Origin: Kiritimatiellia bacterium
GTDB taxonomy: Bacteria > Verrucomicrobiota > Kiritimatiellia > UBA8416 > YA12-FULL-48-11
Length of the DNA stretch: 64,000 nt
Direction of reading: 5' to 3'
Assembly: GCA_028716365.1 (NCBI GenBank)
Contig: JAQUPZ010000001.1
Coordinates: 62,001-126,000 of the forward strand
This document shows positions 51,652 to 61,360 of the stretch, piece after piece; the stretch's first letter is position 1, and every line of letters starts with the position of its first letter. The notes below the pieces were generated by a model that had not been told where the DNA came from, ran no database searches, and saw nothing but the letters and a program-made list of their open reading frames with translations. The position numbers and the translations under genes are program-made.

Positions 51652-52755
51652 ATGATAAGAAATGGGAACAATTTTTGGGAAATCTTTGTTGTTGTCGGAA
51701 TCATGTTTCTAACGGTCGGAATTGTCCCACTTTTGACCGGTTGTGCCACGGGAGCGAAAGAAGCGACAAAGAATCCTGCCGACGAACCTGCTCCACCGAA
51801 ATGGCCTACCGAGGTGAAGACTGTCTGGTATCATTCTTCTGCTGACAATACTTTTCAGCCGGCAGTTTTTTATTCTCCCGAAACTGGAAAGCCGGTTCCC
51901 CTTCTGGTTGGATTACATACCTGGAGCGCGGATTACAAACAGGCCAATACTTATTTCATCAAAGGGGCAAAGGACAAGGGCTGGGCGATGATCTGTCCAG
52001 ACTTTCGTGGTTCAAACACAACGTCGTCAGCGTGTGGAAGCGATCTGGCGGTTGCCGATATTGTCTCGGCAGTCGAATACATGAAGAACCGTGTCAAGAT
52101 CGACCCAGATCGGATTTATCTGATGGGAATGTCCGGAGGCGGCTACGCTTCGATGCTTATGGCGGGGCGGCATCCGGAAATCTGGGCTGGCGTCTGCTCC
52201 TGGGTCGGAATTTCTGACCTGGCGGCCTGGCATGCTGAAACGAAATCGCAGGGACTGAATTACTCCAAGCACTTGGAGGCCGTTTGTGGTGGAGCACCGG
52301 GTGATTCCAGTGAGATCGACAAACAATATCGACATCGTAGCGCGAAAACATGGCTCCATCAGGCTTCAGGCGTTCCTCTATGTATTAACCATGGAATTCA
52401 TGACGGCCATCGTAAATCCAGTGTTCCCGTTTCGCAGTCGATAAACGCCTATAATATTCTGGCCGAAGAGAACAAACGGCTCAGTACCGCCCAGATTCAG
52501 TATATTTGCCAGGAAGAAAAAATCCCGCCGGAATTACAGAACGAAAAGGAAACGGATCCCCTATATGGCCTCCAAGTCGTTTTGTTCCGGCGTTCGAGCA
52601 AAAATGTCCGGATTACGATTTTCGAGGGTGGACATGGCGGTTCCACGGAGGCGGGAATCGAATGGCTCTCAAAGCAATGCAAAAACAAAGCGGCCGACTG
52701 GTCGGTAGCTGATTCTCGTGTACAAAGTTCCGGAGAGATCAAGGCGGGAAAATGA
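51652..52755 (+). CDS. Alpha/beta hydrolase lipoprotein (prolyl-oligopeptidase/esterase type)
   Basis: A 367-residue protein with a signal ending in the lipobox LTGC (Cys near residue 27). The hydrolase fold is complete: nucleophile Ser in LMGMSGGGYASM (near residue 161), Asp in CINHGIHDGH and His in IFEGGHGGS. It has the S9-type feature of a DFRGSNTTS oxyanion region. The family includes acetyl-xylan, feruloyl and glucuronoyl esterases. It likely trims acyl groups from surface polysaccharide. It is divergent from the IclR gene, its probable regulator. Confidence 0.88.
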   Translation: MIRNGNNFWEIFVVVGIMFLTVGIVPLLTGCATGAKEATKNPADEPAPPKWPTEVKTVWYHSSADNTFQPAVFYSPETGKPVPLLVGLHTWSADYKQANTYFIKGAKDKGWAMICPDFRGSNTTSSACGSDLAVADIVSAVEYMKNRVKIDPDRIYLMGMSGGGYASMLMAGRHPEIWAGVCSWVGISDLAAWHAETKSQGLNYSKHLEAVCGGAPGDSSEIDKQYRHRSAKTWLHQASGVPLCINHGIHDGHRKSSVPVSQSINAYNILAEENKRLSTAQIQYICQEEKIPPELQNEKETDPLYGLQVVLFRRSSKNVRITIFEGGHGGSTEAGIEWLSKQCKNKAADWSVADSRVQSSGEIKAGK

Positions 52756-52799
52756 TTTAAACAGCAGTAATGACCATAATTATCGGGGGATAGAACAAA

Positions 52800-54227
52800 A
52801 TGAAGAATATGGAAACAATACAAAGCAAAAACCTGCAACGTGTATTGCATCGGGGAAAATCCGATAAGATGTTCAGCCGCAGAGAGTTTCTGCTCGCTGC
52901 TGGATTTGGGCTGGGATTGCCAAGTCTGATCGGCACGGCGTTCTCCGCAGGAAAAAATCTGTCCGATTCAGTGCCGTTGCTCAAGGGAAACCGTAAGTCT
53001 GTCTCAATTCTCACGCACGAATTCCTGGGAGATATTGAGGAACGGATCGACCTGCCGGCATCCTGGGAAGTTAACGTGATGAAGATGGCAGGGCACGGTG
53101 CCACAAAGATGTCATCGGACCAGATTCTGGAACGACTTCGCAATCCGGTGGGTACTCGCACTCTGCGTGAACTGGCCGCCGGCAAGAAAACAGCCGTGAT
53201 AACGTTCGACGATCTTACCCGTCCCACTCCCATCGCAGAAGTGGCGCCGCTTGTCGTGAGCGAGCTTGAATCTGCCGGTATCGCCAAGGAAGGTATTTTC
53301 TTTATTGGTTCTGTTGGGGCTCACCGGACCCTGGAAGGCGGGGAAGTTGCCAAGAAGTTGGGAAGTCGCCTTGTGCGAGAACATAAATGGTTTAACCATA
53401 ATACCTTCACTAGCCTTCAGGATGTTGGCGAGACCAGCTACAAGAACCGGGTGCTTATCAACGAGATGTTCATGGGAGCGGACCTGCGAATTACCATCAG
53501 CGGGGTGAAGGTTCACAGCATTGCCGGATATGGTGGCGGATCCAAGGCGATTTTGCCCGGTCTCGCAGCTCTTACCACTATTCAGATGAATCACGGTAAA
53601 ATTGCAAGCAACAACAAATCGGTGGGAGAAGCACGTATTTTCAAGAATGATGTTAAACTCGACATGAATGAGGCAGCCAGGCTGGCGAAAGTCGACTTCA
53701 GTGTCCAGATCGTTTACAATGATAAGCGGGAGATCTGCAGAATAGTTGCCGGTGATATTATTGATGCCCATGTTGCCGCATCCCGTGAGGCGAATAAACT
53801 GCATCGTACGCCCACCTTACGCAACGCCGACATTGTAATTGCCAACGCGTATCCCCAGGTTTCCCAGGGGAGCAAAGCGCAGGCGTGGATCAATCGTTCG
53901 GTCCGTGATGACGGAACGGCTGTATTGATCCTGCAACATCCGGACGGCCTTATGGGATACCATTATCTTTACCCTCCGACGATGAAGGGCGGTGATCCTC
54001 TGGCTATCCTGACACCAAAATCAGGCAAGCAACAGAGGTTTCAGATGATAGTTTATTCCCAGTATTTGCAGAAACGGGAGTTTTCATCTTTTACGCCCGG
54101 CACGAAATTTGCCCATACCTGGGAAGATGTTATCAGTATTCTTCAATCGCGACACAAAGGTGACAGTCGTGTAGCGGTCTACCCTTATGCCACGTTACAG
54201 CATGCGGAGACGGACTTGGATGGTTGA
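52800..54227 (+). CDS. Tat-exported LarA-like (lactate racemase family, DUF2088) protein
   Basis: A 475-residue protein. Residues about 24-50 (MFSRREFLLAAGFGLGLP) form a twin-arginine signal, preceded by an unusually long n-region. The body matches nickel-pincer LarA-family enzymes: VITFDDLTRPTP, VGAHRTLEGGEVAKKLG (catalytic-type His), HNTFTSLQDVG, and KVHSIAGYGGGSKAILPGL, the His and Gly-rich metal/cofactor region. The family racemises or epimerises 2-hydroxy acids. Export of such an enzyme is unusual. The larB, larC and larE cofactor genes are not in the window. It is followed by an NHL propeller and an exported amidohydrolase. Confidence 0.8.
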   Translation: MKNMETIQSKNLQRVLHRGKSDKMFSRREFLLAAGFGLGLPSLIGTAFSAGKNLSDSVPLLKGNRKSVSILTHEFLGDIEERIDLPASWEVNVMKMAGHGATKMSSDQILERLRNPVGTRTLRELAAGKKTAVITFDDLTRPTPIAEVAPLVVSELESAGIAKEGIFFIGSVGAHRTLEGGEVAKKLGSRLVREHKWFNHNTFTSLQDVGETSYKNRVLINEMFMGADLRITISGVKVHSIAGYGGGSKAILPGLAALTTIQMNHGKIASNNKSVGEARIFKNDVKLDMNEAARLAKVDFSVQIVYNDKREICRIVAGDIIDAHVAASREANKLHRTPTLRNADIVIANAYPQVSQGSKAQAWINRSVRDDGTAVLILQHPDGLMGYHYLYPPTMKGGDPLAILTPKSGKQQRFQMIVYSQYLQKREFSSFTPGTKFAHTWEDVISILQSRHKGDSRVAVYPYATLQHAETDLDG

Positions 54228-54347
54228 TTTCACATGGATACGAGATATGCCTTTCTGTATTACATGGGGCATGCGATGTGACCAATAAAAATGTGCAGAA
54301 GTAATAATTTGTAAGTTGTAAAAAATATATCGAAAGGAGAAAATACA

Positions 54348-55334
54348 ATGATGAAGAGTGTAAGATCGAAAATCTGTTTGCTCATAGGTGTTTTGATTCT
54401 TGCGGCTGGATGGCCTGTACAGGGAGCAGATACCGACGCGAAGTACGTAGTCGACCCAAGTTGGCCTCATAAACAACAGCAATTCAAATGGGGCGATATG
54501 ACGGGTGCAGCGGTGGATACTAATGGCAGCATATGGATATTCAACCGCGGGAAACCGTTTATCCAGATTTATAAACCCGATGGTCAATTTGTTCGTGCAT
54601 GGGAAGATGCGACATTCAAATTCTCGCATCATCTGAAGATTGATCACGAAGGCAATATCTGGACGTCCGATGCTGCCACGCACGTTATCCAGAAATGGAC
54701 GCCTGAAGGCAAACTCTTGTTGACCCTTGGTACTCTTGGCAAAGCTGGTTGCGATGAAAACCATTTTGATAAGCCAACCGATATGGCCATTACGAAGACC
54801 GGTGATATCTTTGTCAGTGATGGCTATGGCAATACACGTGTGGTTCACTTCAACAAGGCCGGCAAATTTGTGAAGGAGTGGGGTACACGTGGTGATGGAT
54901 CAGGGCAGTTTGTATTGCCGCATACCATTGCCGTCGATTCGAAGGGACATGTCTATGTCGGCGATCGTAATAGCGCGCGGATTGAAGTCTTTGATCAGGA
55001 CGCTAAACTGCTGGCGGTATGGTCAGACTTGATCATGCCGTGGGGATTATGGGTATCGCCGCAGGATGAAATCTGGGTCTGTGGCGCCTCTCCGGCGCGA
55101 GATCCGCAGACGGGCAAGTGGATTATCGCTCCGCCCAACGATCAGATAGTGATGAAGTTGACACCGGACGGTAAGGTGGCTGGCAAATGGCCGTTGCCGA
55201 AAGGTCAGGACGGCGTCGAAAAGCCCGGCGAGGTCAATTGGGTCCACTGTATTGTTCTTGATGCCAAGGGCAGCATTTACCTTGGCGACATCAAGGGAAA
55301 GCGGATTCAGAAATTCGTGCGGCGGGAACCTTGA
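54348..55334 (+). CDS. Exported NHL-repeat six-bladed propeller protein
   Basis: A 328-residue protein with a GAAAGGAG site and a signal peptide ending near WPVQGA. NHL-type blades are visible: AAVDTNGSIWIFNRG, LKIDHEGNIWTSDAA, MAITKTGDIFVSDGYGNTRV, IAVDSKGHVYVGDRNSARI and IVLDAKGSIYLGDIKGKRI. Similar propellers include peptidylglycine-lyase-like and strictosidine-synthase-like lyases and lactonases, but also pure binding proteins. It is separated by 120 bp from the LarA-like gene and is followed at once by the amidohydrolase. Confidence 0.85.
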   Translation: MMKSVRSKICLLIGVLILAAGWPVQGADTDAKYVVDPSWPHKQQQFKWGDMTGAAVDTNGSIWIFNRGKPFIQIYKPDGQFVRAWEDATFKFSHHLKIDHEGNIWTSDAATHVIQKWTPEGKLLLTLGTLGKAGCDENHFDKPTDMAITKTGDIFVSDGYGNTRVVHFNKAGKFVKEWGTRGDGSGQFVLPHTIAVDSKGHVYVGDRNSARIEVFDQDAKLLAVWSDLIMPWGLWVSPQDEIWVCGASPARDPQTGKWIIAPPNDQIVMKLTPDGKVAGKWPLPKGQDGVEKPGEVNWVHCIVLDAKGSIYLGDIKGKRIQKFVRREP

Positions 55335-55365
55335 CGAGATCAATGTAGCCCAACAATTTGAGAAT

Positions 55366-56859
55366 ATGGCTTTCAGACACACAAATAATCTGTCAATAGC
55401 CCGACGTGACTTTCTCAAACTGTCTGCCGCCACTATGGGTGCACTCGGTACAGTGGGAATAATATCGATTGGCAGGGGTGCCGAGGCGGCAAATCTGTCG
55501 CTATCCCGCGTTTTCCAAATGGGTTCAAAGTCCAAATCCAACGTAGGAACTATAGGAAGTTTTAAAAAACTTGACGCGCAGATAATGGCACTACCAATGA
55601 TTGACTGCCACTGCCATGTTACCGACCATAAAATATGGAATAATTCGGTAGACGTTAAACGTATAAATTACAATTCAACTGTATGTGAAGCTCTGACTGA
55701 CCTCGGCGGAGTAGGTGTGTTCAGCCGTGCCGGCATGACAGCTGCAGAGCAGAACGCTATCCGTTTCGGCGAATACAGCCGTGAGAAGAGCATACGCACG
55801 CTGCTTAAGTACATGGACGATGTTGACTGCACCCATCACGTGATTTTCTGTAAAAAGGGTATGGAAATTGCCCATGGTATACAGATACCCGAATTTACAT
55901 TTGAAAACATGATGGAACTTGACCGCCGTGCCGATGAGCAGAAGCTTACCCTGGGTGAATATTATGACCGCGGAAATATTGAACGTGTGCTGCTCAATAT
56001 GTGGAACACTCTGGGTATTTCGTACTACGGAAAATACATGGATGAGATCACGCCCGGGGAATTAGCGGTTGACCTGCGCTGCAACAGCCGTATTGCCACC
56101 TTCGATTATTATTCCACCGCACCGTTCAGCAAGAAAACGCATATGTTTGCGCAGATGTGCGGAAGCGATTATGACAGCTTCGATGAATACGACGCGTTTC
56201 TTGAAGCGCTTGCCAAATTCTACGTTAAAAAGCGCGGAGTTGTCGGCTTTAAAGTGTCGGAAGCCTACTTTCGTCCTCTCGATTACAAGGTAACCGGCCG
56301 TGAGGCTGCCAAACAGTGCTACAATGAGAAAATGACACCCGAAGAAATACGTACGCTTGCAGACTATACCAGCCTGAAAATCTTCGACCTTGCGCGCTCC
56401 TACGGTATACCCGTTCAGTTCCATACCGGACAGCTTTGGGGTTCGACAAATATGGCAATGATTAATCCGTTCAATTTGGAACCGACGATAAAGCTGTTTC
56501 CGACACTGAACTTTGACCTTCTCCACTGCGGCTATCCGTTCACAGCTGAGATGGGTATGCTCGCAAACAATTACAACAACGTTTATATAAACATAAACCC
56601 GATGCTGAAACGTTCGTTTGAGTATACAAAAACATGGTTTGAGCTTTTTCTCAATGTAACATCCTCGAATCATATAATGTTTGGCATGGATATGTTCACC
56701 CCGATGCCAATGATAGGCGGCGCATATTATACGCGTGTGTTGGTCAGCGAGGTAATGCGTCAGCGGGTTGAGCGCGGACTGTTATCCAAAGAAAAGGCGC
56801 TGCGGCTCGCAGAAAAGGTTCTGAGCGGCAATGCGAAACGACTGTACAAATTAAGCTGA
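55366..56859 (+). CDS. Tat-exported amidohydrolase (family 2, metal-dependent TIM barrel)
   Basis: A 497-residue protein from ATG 55366, 31 bp after the propeller stop. The upstream extension of the frame overlaps that gene and is not used. IARRDFLKLSAATMGALG is a clear Tat signal. The barrel begins with the metal-binding PMIDCHCHVTDH (HxH), continues with GIPVQFHTGQLWG and LLHCGYPFTAEM, and ends with the Asp of HIMFGMDMF. Amidohydrolase 2 members act as hydrolases or decarboxylases, or as uronate isomerase-like enzymes. The protein is larger than most. Substrate unknown; no strong ribosome binding site is seen. Confidence 0.85.
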   Translation: MAFRHTNNLSIARRDFLKLSAATMGALGTVGIISIGRGAEAANLSLSRVFQMGSKSKSNVGTIGSFKKLDAQIMALPMIDCHCHVTDHKIWNNSVDVKRINYNSTVCEALTDLGGVGVFSRAGMTAAEQNAIRFGEYSREKSIRTLLKYMDDVDCTHHVIFCKKGMEIAHGIQIPEFTFENMMELDRRADEQKLTLGEYYDRGNIERVLLNMWNTLGISYYGKYMDEITPGELAVDLRCNSRIATFDYYSTAPFSKKTHMFAQMCGSDYDSFDEYDAFLEALAKFYVKKRGVVGFKVSEAYFRPLDYKVTGREAAKQCYNEKMTPEEIRTLADYTSLKIFDLARSYGIPVQFHTGQLWGSTNMAMINPFNLEPTIKLFPTLNFDLLHCGYPFTAEMGMLANNYNNVYININPMLKRSFEYTKTWFELFLNVTSSNHIMFGMDMFTPMPMIGGAYYTRVLVSEVMRQRVERGLLSKEKALRLAEKVLSGNAKRLYKLS

Positions 56860-56942
56860 AGAAAATAATTACAACCTGTAAAAGTTAAAAAACATTTATT
56901 AATAAAGAAATTTTATATAACCATAACCTAATCGGATAAACC

Positions 56943-58136
56943 ATGGTGTACCACTCCAAGTTTCGACCGGCCTCGCGACGGCAATTCTTAAGTCACGCAG
57001 CTTCGGCCGCGACGGGATTACTCATGATCACCAGACCAATGGCCGCCGCCGAAGCAACATCATCTTTGGAAGTCCATGAACCCATCGACGGAGCCGTATT
57101 GCACCGACGAATCGGCCGGGAAGTACCCGGTGGTCTCGAAATCGACGTCTGCGGTAAAGCTCAATCGGGTGTACCGGTGTTTGTACAGGGCCGGCCGGCG
57201 TACCGTGATGGCGAGCGATTTTCGGGCACTGCCGTCTTGAAGGACTGCGAGAACGAGATCGTTGTGACCGCTTCAGGACAGGGCGATCACGCGGTGACAC
57301 AGATTCGTGTGGTGTGGGACCGCTACTCGCAGAAGCGATACCGTTTTGGTATCGACGACAACATCTTCTTCCTTCGCGACGTGGCCCAGAAAGGCTACCG
57401 GTCGTTGTTCGACTGTTTCTACCTTGATAAACTCCGTGATTTGCACACGAAATACGGGACTTCTTTCATTCTGAACCTTTATTATACGACGGGCGACGGC
57501 TGGGACTTGCATCAGTTTCCGGATCGATATCGGAACGAGTGGAAAGACAATGCTCACTGGTTGCGGTTGGCGTTCCACGCCTATGCCGACCAACCGGCGG
57601 ATGCCTACCTGGACGTGCCTGTCGAAAAGTTACTGGCCGACGTGGATCTCGTAGCGGCCGAGGTCGATCGTTTTGCCGGGGCCGACAGCTACTTTCCGTC
57701 CACATGGATCCATTGGGGGACGCGGCAGAACGCATGGAAGCCGTTGTACGACCACGGTTCTCGCGGGCTGTGCGGGTATTTTCGGAAGTCGAACCGGAAA
57801 ATGGAGAAGTGGCTGGTGAGCTATGGCATGGATGATGCGCGCGCGGAATGGCTTTCGTGTCACGATCTTCTGAAGGACTACGCCAGCGGGATCATGTTCT
57901 CCCGGCTCGATCTGGTGGTTAACTCGACACCCTTGGACAAAATTGTGCCAGCGCTGGAGTCGATCGTGGCGGATCCGTGTCAAGGAGAGATCCTGGAATT
58001 GCTCACGCATGAGCAGTACTTTTGGCCGTTCTACCAGTATTATCTGCCCGACCACTGGCAACGAATGGAACGTGCCATCGAGTTTGTCACCGGGCAAGGA
58101 TACAAGCCGACGATGTCTCTGGAGAGGTTTCTGTGA
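56943..58136 (+). CDS. Tat-exported protein of unknown function, polysaccharide-deacetylase-like
   Basis: A 397-residue protein. The N-terminal ASRRQFLSHAASAATGLLM is a Tat signal. Residues about 40-130 are a small beta domain (VHEPIDGAVLHRR onward). From about 135 there is a barrel-like part with FGIDDNIFFLRDV, FDCFYLDKLRDLHTKYGTS and LNLYYTTGDGW. This arrangement recalls polysaccharide-deacetylase-like proteins, but the usual TFDD and HxxxH metal motifs are not clear. I therefore keep the assignment loose. It is the last gene of the island before ftsH; the 287 bp that follow contain only a promoter candidate. Confidence 0.55.
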   Translation: MVYHSKFRPASRRQFLSHAASAATGLLMITRPMAAAEATSSLEVHEPIDGAVLHRRIGREVPGGLEIDVCGKAQSGVPVFVQGRPAYRDGERFSGTAVLKDCENEIVVTASGQGDHAVTQIRVVWDRYSQKRYRFGIDDNIFFLRDVAQKGYRSLFDCFYLDKLRDLHTKYGTSFILNLYYTTGDGWDLHQFPDRYRNEWKDNAHWLRLAFHAYADQPADAYLDVPVEKLLADVDLVAAEVDRFAGADSYFPSTWIHWGTRQNAWKPLYDHGSRGLCGYFRKSNRKMEKWLVSYGMDDARAEWLSCHDLLKDYASGIMFSRLDLVVNSTPLDKIVPALESIVADPCQGEILELLTHEQYFWPFYQYYLPDHWQRMERAIEFVTGQGYKPTMSLERFL

Positions 58137-58347
58137 CGGCTGTGCTGGATCGTCGACTCTTGACAACCCAATCGATGGAAAATCGGACCCCACATGGCAG
58201 CGGCATCATGCTACGCTGGGTCTATTAAGGCCTGATAATTGAATCTCAGCCTGCCGAATTTTTCCTCCTCTGCAAAAGACTGTGGACTTTGAGTCCGTGA
58301 GATGAATGTCCCGACTGTAATGGTCACAAAGTGAATGAAAAGCACCA

Positions 58348-58374
58348 TTGACCGCATAACACTATCCTTATAAT
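58348..58374 (+). promoter_or_regulatory. Putative promoter for the ftsH operon
   Basis: TTGACC at 58348-58353 and a perfect TATAAT at 58369-58374, with a slightly short 15-bp spacer, about 50 bp upstream of the ftsH start. The remainder of the 58137-58423 gap shows no gene or clear structure. Confidence 0.5.
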
Positions 58375-58423
58375 ATCACATCTTCCTGTTAGATCAGGTA
58401 TTTTACAAAGGGGCCGGAGTATA

Positions 58424-60433
58424 ATGGAAGAAAATAAAGAACAGCCTAAAACGCCGGGACGGCGTGCGGACACGTCTGGACAGCAATCCCCGATAAAAGG
58501 GATATTGTCATGGGCGTTAATCCTTTCGTTAATGTTATTCATGATGTTGATTTTCATGAAGAAGCGGGACGTTTATACGGAAATAGGATTCAACCCGGAG
58601 TTTGTTGATTACGTTAAAAGCGGGAAAATAGAAAAATGCGAGATTGTGAAAGAAATTTCGGGTGTTGATTATGTAAAGGGACAGTTCCGCCATGAAAAGA
58701 CTGATCCGGCTTCTGCGGTCAAAAAGTTTAAAGTGTATGTTCAAGCCGGTGATGCGCTTGAAAAACTTCTAAATGAAAATAAAGTCACATTTGCGTATGT
58801 TCCTCAGAGTATTTATCTTTCCCAGATAATTCTGAATATTCTTCCAGTCCTGTTGATTTTCGGCATTCTTTATTTTCTCTTTATGCGGCAGGTACGTTCC
58901 GCGGGAACCGGCGCTTTAAGCTTTGGTAAAAGTCGTGCCCGGCTTCTTTCAAGGGACAAGCATAAAGTAACGTTTGAGAATGTTGCCGGTATTGATGAGG
59001 CAAAGGAAGAAGTTCAGGAAATTATCGAGTTCCTCAAAGATCCAAAAAGGTTTCAGAAACTCGGCGGGCGGATTCCAAAAGGCGTTCTGCTGATGGGACA
59101 GCCGGGTACGGGGAAAACCCTGTTGGCCAAGGCAATAGCCGGGGAAGCAAATGTGCCGTTTTTCAGTATAAGCGGTTCGGATTTCGTGGAAATGTTTGTA
59201 GGTGTGGGTGCATCCCGTGTCCGGGACATGTTTGAACAAGGCAAGAAAAATGCACCGTGTCTTATGTTTATTGACGAGATCGATGCTGTTGGACGCAGCA
59301 GATTTTCCGGAATCGGAGGCGGGCACGATGAGCGCGAACAGACACTCAATGCACTGCTTGTGGAAATGGACGGCTTTGAGACCCAGCAGGGTGTTATTAT
59401 TATTGCCGCTACCAACCGTCCTGATGTCCTTGATCCGGCACTGTTGCGTCCGGGCAGATTTGACCGTCAGATAGTGATTGATCTGCCGACCATTGATGGA
59501 CGTGAAGCAATTCTCAAGATGCATGCCAAGGGGATAAAATTGTCCAATAACGCGGAACTGCGCCGGATAGCAAGAGGGACACCGGGTTTTTCAGGCGCAG
59601 ATCTGGAGAATCTTCTGAATGAGGCGGCTCTGCTTGCGGCGCGGGAAAACAAAGAAGGGGTAGATATGAAAGACCTTGAGGAAGCCAGGGACAAGGTCAG
59701 ATGGGGCCGTGAAAGACGCAGCCGTGTTCTTGATGAAAAAGAAAAGAAGATTACCGCCTACCATGAGGCTGGTCATGCCCTGGTTATGCAGATAGTTGAA
59801 GACAGCGAACCCCTGCATAAAATAACAATCATTCCGCGTGGTGTGGCGTACCTGGGAGCCACCATGCAACTGCCCGAGAAGGACAAACACATGGAGGGAA
59901 AACAGAAACTGCAGGGTATATTATCCGGGATGATGGGTGGCCGTGTTGCCGAAGAAACCTTTTTTGGGGACATCACTTCCGGTGCGAGTGCTGATTTAAG
60001 GGAAGCAACCCGTATTGCAAGACTCATGGTTTGTGACTGGGGTATGAGCATGGAAATGGGACCCCAGACTTATGGCAAGAATGAAGACCTGACATTTCTC
60101 GGACGTGAAATTACCAGGACTCAGGACTATAGCGAAGAAACAGCCAAACGAATAGATGATGAAATTAACGTTTTGTTGCGGCAGAGTCATGATAAAGCAA
60201 AAAAAATCGTGGAAGATAACCGTGACAAACTGGAAATGATAGCCAATCTGCTTTTGGAACGTGAGACGCTGGATGGGCGTGATGTCGAGGAAATCGTCAA
60301 GCACGGGCGTATACTTTCCGAGCAGGAGCGGGAAGAAATAGACAAGGCGAAGGAAAAGGAAGAGGCGTTGAAAAAAAACAACGGGAAAGCCATGGTTGCT
60401 GATACAGATAAAAATCCGCCTCCACTTCCTTGA
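58424..60433 (+). CDS. ftsH: ATP-dependent zinc metalloprotease FtsH
   Basis: A 669-residue inner-membrane AAA+ protease for quality control of membrane and regulatory proteins. Two transmembrane segments (about residues 26-45 and 128-150) flank a periplasmic domain. The AAA module has Walker A GQPGTGKT (near 225), Walker [12 protein letters not shown] and the second region of homology with LRPGRFDRQ. The protease domain carries the zinc motif HEAGH near residue 446. A GGGGCCGGAG site precedes the ATG. It leads a row of core genes with folP and cdaA, as in many bacteria. Confidence 0.98.
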   Translation: MEENKEQPKTPGRRADTSGQQSPIKGILSWALILSLMLFMMLIFMKKRDVYTEIGFNPEFVDYVKSGKIEKCEIVKEISGVDYVKGQFRHEKTDPASAVKKFKVYVQAGDALEKLLNENKVTFAYVPQSIYLSQIILNILPVLLIFGILYFLFMRQVRSAGTGALSFGKSRARLLSRDKHKVTFENVAGIDEAKEEVQEIIEFLKDPKRFQKLGGRIPKGVLLMGQPGTGKTLLAKAIAGEANVPFFSISGSDFVEMFVGVGASRVRDMFEQGKKNAPCLMFIDEIDAVGRSRFSGIGGGHDEREQTLNALLVEMDGFETQQGVIIIAATNRPDVLDPALLRPGRFDRQIVIDLPTIDGREAILKMHAKGIKLSNNAELRRIARGTPGFSGADLENLLNEAALLAARENKEGVDMKDLEEARDKVRWGRERRSRVLDEKEKKITAYHEAGHALVMQIVEDSEPLHKITIIPRGVAYLGATMQLPEKDKHMEGKQKLQGILSGMMGGRVAEETFFGDITSGASADLREATRIARLMVCDWGMSMEMGPQTYGKNEDLTFLGREITRTQDYSEETAKRIDDEINVLLRQSHDKAKKIVEDNRDKLEMIANLLLERETLDGRDVEEIVKHGRILSEQEREEIDKAKEKEEALKKNNGKAMVADTDKNPPPLP

Positions 60434-60499
60434 AATTTTTTTCAGGTCAGTGATTTGCAGTTTTTATGATGGTTTGCCGGAAACGGCGGATATACAGAC

Positions 60500-61357
60500 A
60501 TGAAAAGGAAGAGAACTTTTTCGTGGAAATGCCGTGACCGTATTTTAACATTTTCGGATCATCCCCTGATCATGGGTATTCTTAATGTAACACCGGATTC
60601 TTTTTCTGATGGAGGTTGTTTTACAGAAAAAGAAGCAGCTGTAAAACATGGCATAAGGTTACTGGAAGAAGGTGCGGATATTATTGATGTGGGAGGAGAG
60701 TCGACCAGGCCGGGAGCTGTTGGGGTGACTGTGGAAGAAGAAATCAAACGGGTGGTACCTGTTGTTGACGAACTTTTCCGAAAGACAGGTGGAATGATTT
60801 CTGTGGATACGAGGAAGGCCGCCGTTGCCGAGCGTGCCCTTGAGGTTGGAGCATGTATTGTAAATGATGTGTCTGCGATGACGCATGATGACAGTATTAA
60901 GAGTGTGGTTGCAAAGTATGGGGCCGGCGTGATCCTCATGCATATGCGTGGAACGCCGAAAGACATGCAAAATAATCCGCAATATGAAAACGTGGTTACT
61001 GAAGTGAGTAATTATCTTAATAAACGTGTTGATGATCTGGTAATGGAAGGGCTAACACTTGAGACTATGGCAATCGATCCCGGGATTGGTTTCGGCAAGA
61101 CTGTTGAACAGAATCTGAGTTTACTTGCCGGAATTAATGTGCTTGTAGATACAGGACTGCCTGTTGTTGTTGGTGTTTCCCGGAAAAGTTTTATTGGCAA
61201 AATAACCGGTGCTCCGGTCGACCGGAGATTACCGGGCAGTCTTGCCGCACTGGCAATATGTGTTACCAAGGGTATTGGTGTGATACGTGTGCATGATGTG
61301 CAGGAATCAAAACAAGCGGTACAAATTGCAGCTGCACTGACACAGCAGAGGAATTGA
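60500..61357 (+). CDS. folP: Dihydropteroate synthase
   Basis: A 285-residue folate enzyme that joins p-aminobenzoate to the dihydropterin pyrophosphate. Hallmarks are LIMGILNVTPDSFSDGG near residue 24, IIDVGGESTRPGA, the MHMRGTPKDMQ loop and DPGIGFGKTVEQN, ending with VIRVHDV. All loops that bind pterin and pABA are present, so it should be active and sulfonamide-sensitive unless mutated elsewhere. The stop codon is 3 bp before cdaA, showing cotranscription. Confidence 0.97.
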   Translation: MKRKRTFSWKCRDRILTFSDHPLIMGILNVTPDSFSDGGCFTEKEAAVKHGIRLLEEGADIIDVGGESTRPGAVGVTVEEEIKRVVPVVDELFRKTGGMISVDTRKAAVAERALEVGACIVNDVSAMTHDDSIKSVVAKYGAGVILMHMRGTPKDMQNNPQYENVVTEVSNYLNKRVDDLVMEGLTLETMAIDPGIGFGKTVEQNLSLLAGINVLVDTGLPVVVGVSRKSFIGKITGAPVDRRLPGSLAALAICVTKGIGVIRVHDVQESKQAVQIAAALTQQRN

Positions 61358-61360
61358 AAC

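Noticed and set aside
13848-58423. Prophage or integrative element as the origin of the island
   Set aside because: No integrase, transposase, phage structural gene, tRNA or attachment-like direct repeats at the borders were seen.
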